Below, one piece after another: positions 63,817-64,000 of a stretch of DNA of 64,000 nucleotides. Below the pieces are notes generated by a model. It made no database searches. It was not told the DNA's origin and saw only the letters and a program-made list of their open reading frames with translations. The translations under genes and the position numbers were made by a program. Every line of letters starts with the position of its first letter. Position 1 is the first letter of the stretch. The stretch lies in contig OZ244061.1 in assembly GCA_965215475.1 (NCBI GenBank), positions 1,798,001 through 1,862,000 on the forward strand, read 5' to 3'. The DNA comes from Bin80 sp965215475 (GTDB lineage: Bacteria; Bacteroidota; Rhodothermia; Rhodothermales; Bin80).

Positions 63817-64000
63817 ATGTTAAACAATTATTATCTCCTACGTAGACTTGCACACGTTTGGGATCACTCACTCCGCGGTGCTACGGTCTCGGATGCCTGG
63901 TGTCACGCTCCAGGAGAGTTAATTATCTCTTTCGAGCATCATTCCTCGGTTATAGCGATCTCGTTTCTAACCCATACGCCGATTGTTGGTGTGTTTCGGC
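63817..64000 (+). CDS. NFACT/RqcH-like (fibronectin-binding A) protein, N-terminal part
   Basis: ATG 63817 opens a frame that continues off the right edge (61 complete codons): MLNNYYLLRRLAHVWDHSLR, then GATVSDAWCHAPGELIISFE. The pattern (short helix, LRGATV, then an acidic beta-strand with ELxxxF, ending PIVGVFR) matches the start of NFACT-N proteins such as RqcH/FbpA, which bind stalled 60S/50S-tRNA complexes or nucleic acids. Only the first eighth of the protein is visible, so the assignment is tentative. The 180 bases upstream show nothing else. Confidence 0.55.
   Translation, partial: MLNNYYLLRRLAHVWDHSLRGATVSDAWCHAPGELIISFEHHSSVIAISFLTHTPIVGVFR

Overview
The window looks like a chromosome segment from the Bacteroidota/Rhodothermota side of the tree (Rhodothermales- or Balneolales-like); genus cannot be told. 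Pointers are three large secreted proteins ending in type IX secretion (T9SS) sorting tails with the YPNPF motif, a stand-alone atpD-atpC pair, an LptE next to a sigma-54-type activator and miaB, a DUF3078 protein, six-bladed beta-propeller lipoproteins, and many GTG/TTG starts.

Layout: 1-570 is the start of an IS110 element running off the left edge, with its noncoding left end (candidate bridge RNA). 1067-7858 holds a glycosyltransferase-like gene and a recJ / M14 peptidase / glycosidase-membrane operon. 7859-11038 is a graveyard of broken genes and mobile DNA (TdeIII-like nuclease remnant, frameshifted DsbA-like gene, beta-propeller tail, ISL3-like fragment, GIY-YIG-like fragment, a 192-bp MITE). 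11039-15024 carries an MFS transporter, a DUF3078 protein and atpDC. 15305-22054 is a plus-strand run: a secreted metalloprotease, then a RecQ helicase fused to a phosphoribosyltransferase, followed by two paralogous, degenerate DprA-like proteins. 22282-33974 is mostly core: thiL, the operon miaB / sigma-54 activator / lptE / GT2 / TPR / anmK, ribE and ribD.

34119-47709 is the accessory core. Two near-identical copies (A and B) of a beta-propeller lipoprotein block lie here, both with the same G9 tract that breaks the frame. Between them is an orphan copy of the IS110 left end. Copy B is split by about 9.4 kb bounded by ISL3-type ends and an 8-bp target duplication (GATTTTAT). The split-in DNA carries a 1,925-residue fibronectin-III protein with eight almost identical 303-bp repeats, and a decayed tnpB gene inside a separate element with its own inverted repeats and 8-bp target duplication. 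Remnants of a TonB receptor, an IS4-type transposase and a tyrosine recombinase follow.

47727-64000 returns to housekeeping and secreted functions: DUF5131, NUDIX, rnd, ferredoxin, ahcY, an M36-like secreted protease, metK, acpP-fabF, a Fur-family regulator, a TPR protein, a DedA-like membrane protein, a choice-of-anchor-B secreted protein, and the first 61 codons of an NFACT/RqcH-like gene.

The strongest candidates for something undescribed are the RecQ-PRTase plus double-DprA cassette (related by domain content to the ShosTA defence system) and the tnpB element family that moves with terminal inverted repeats and target duplications and has spawned a MITE keeping the tnpB 3' end.
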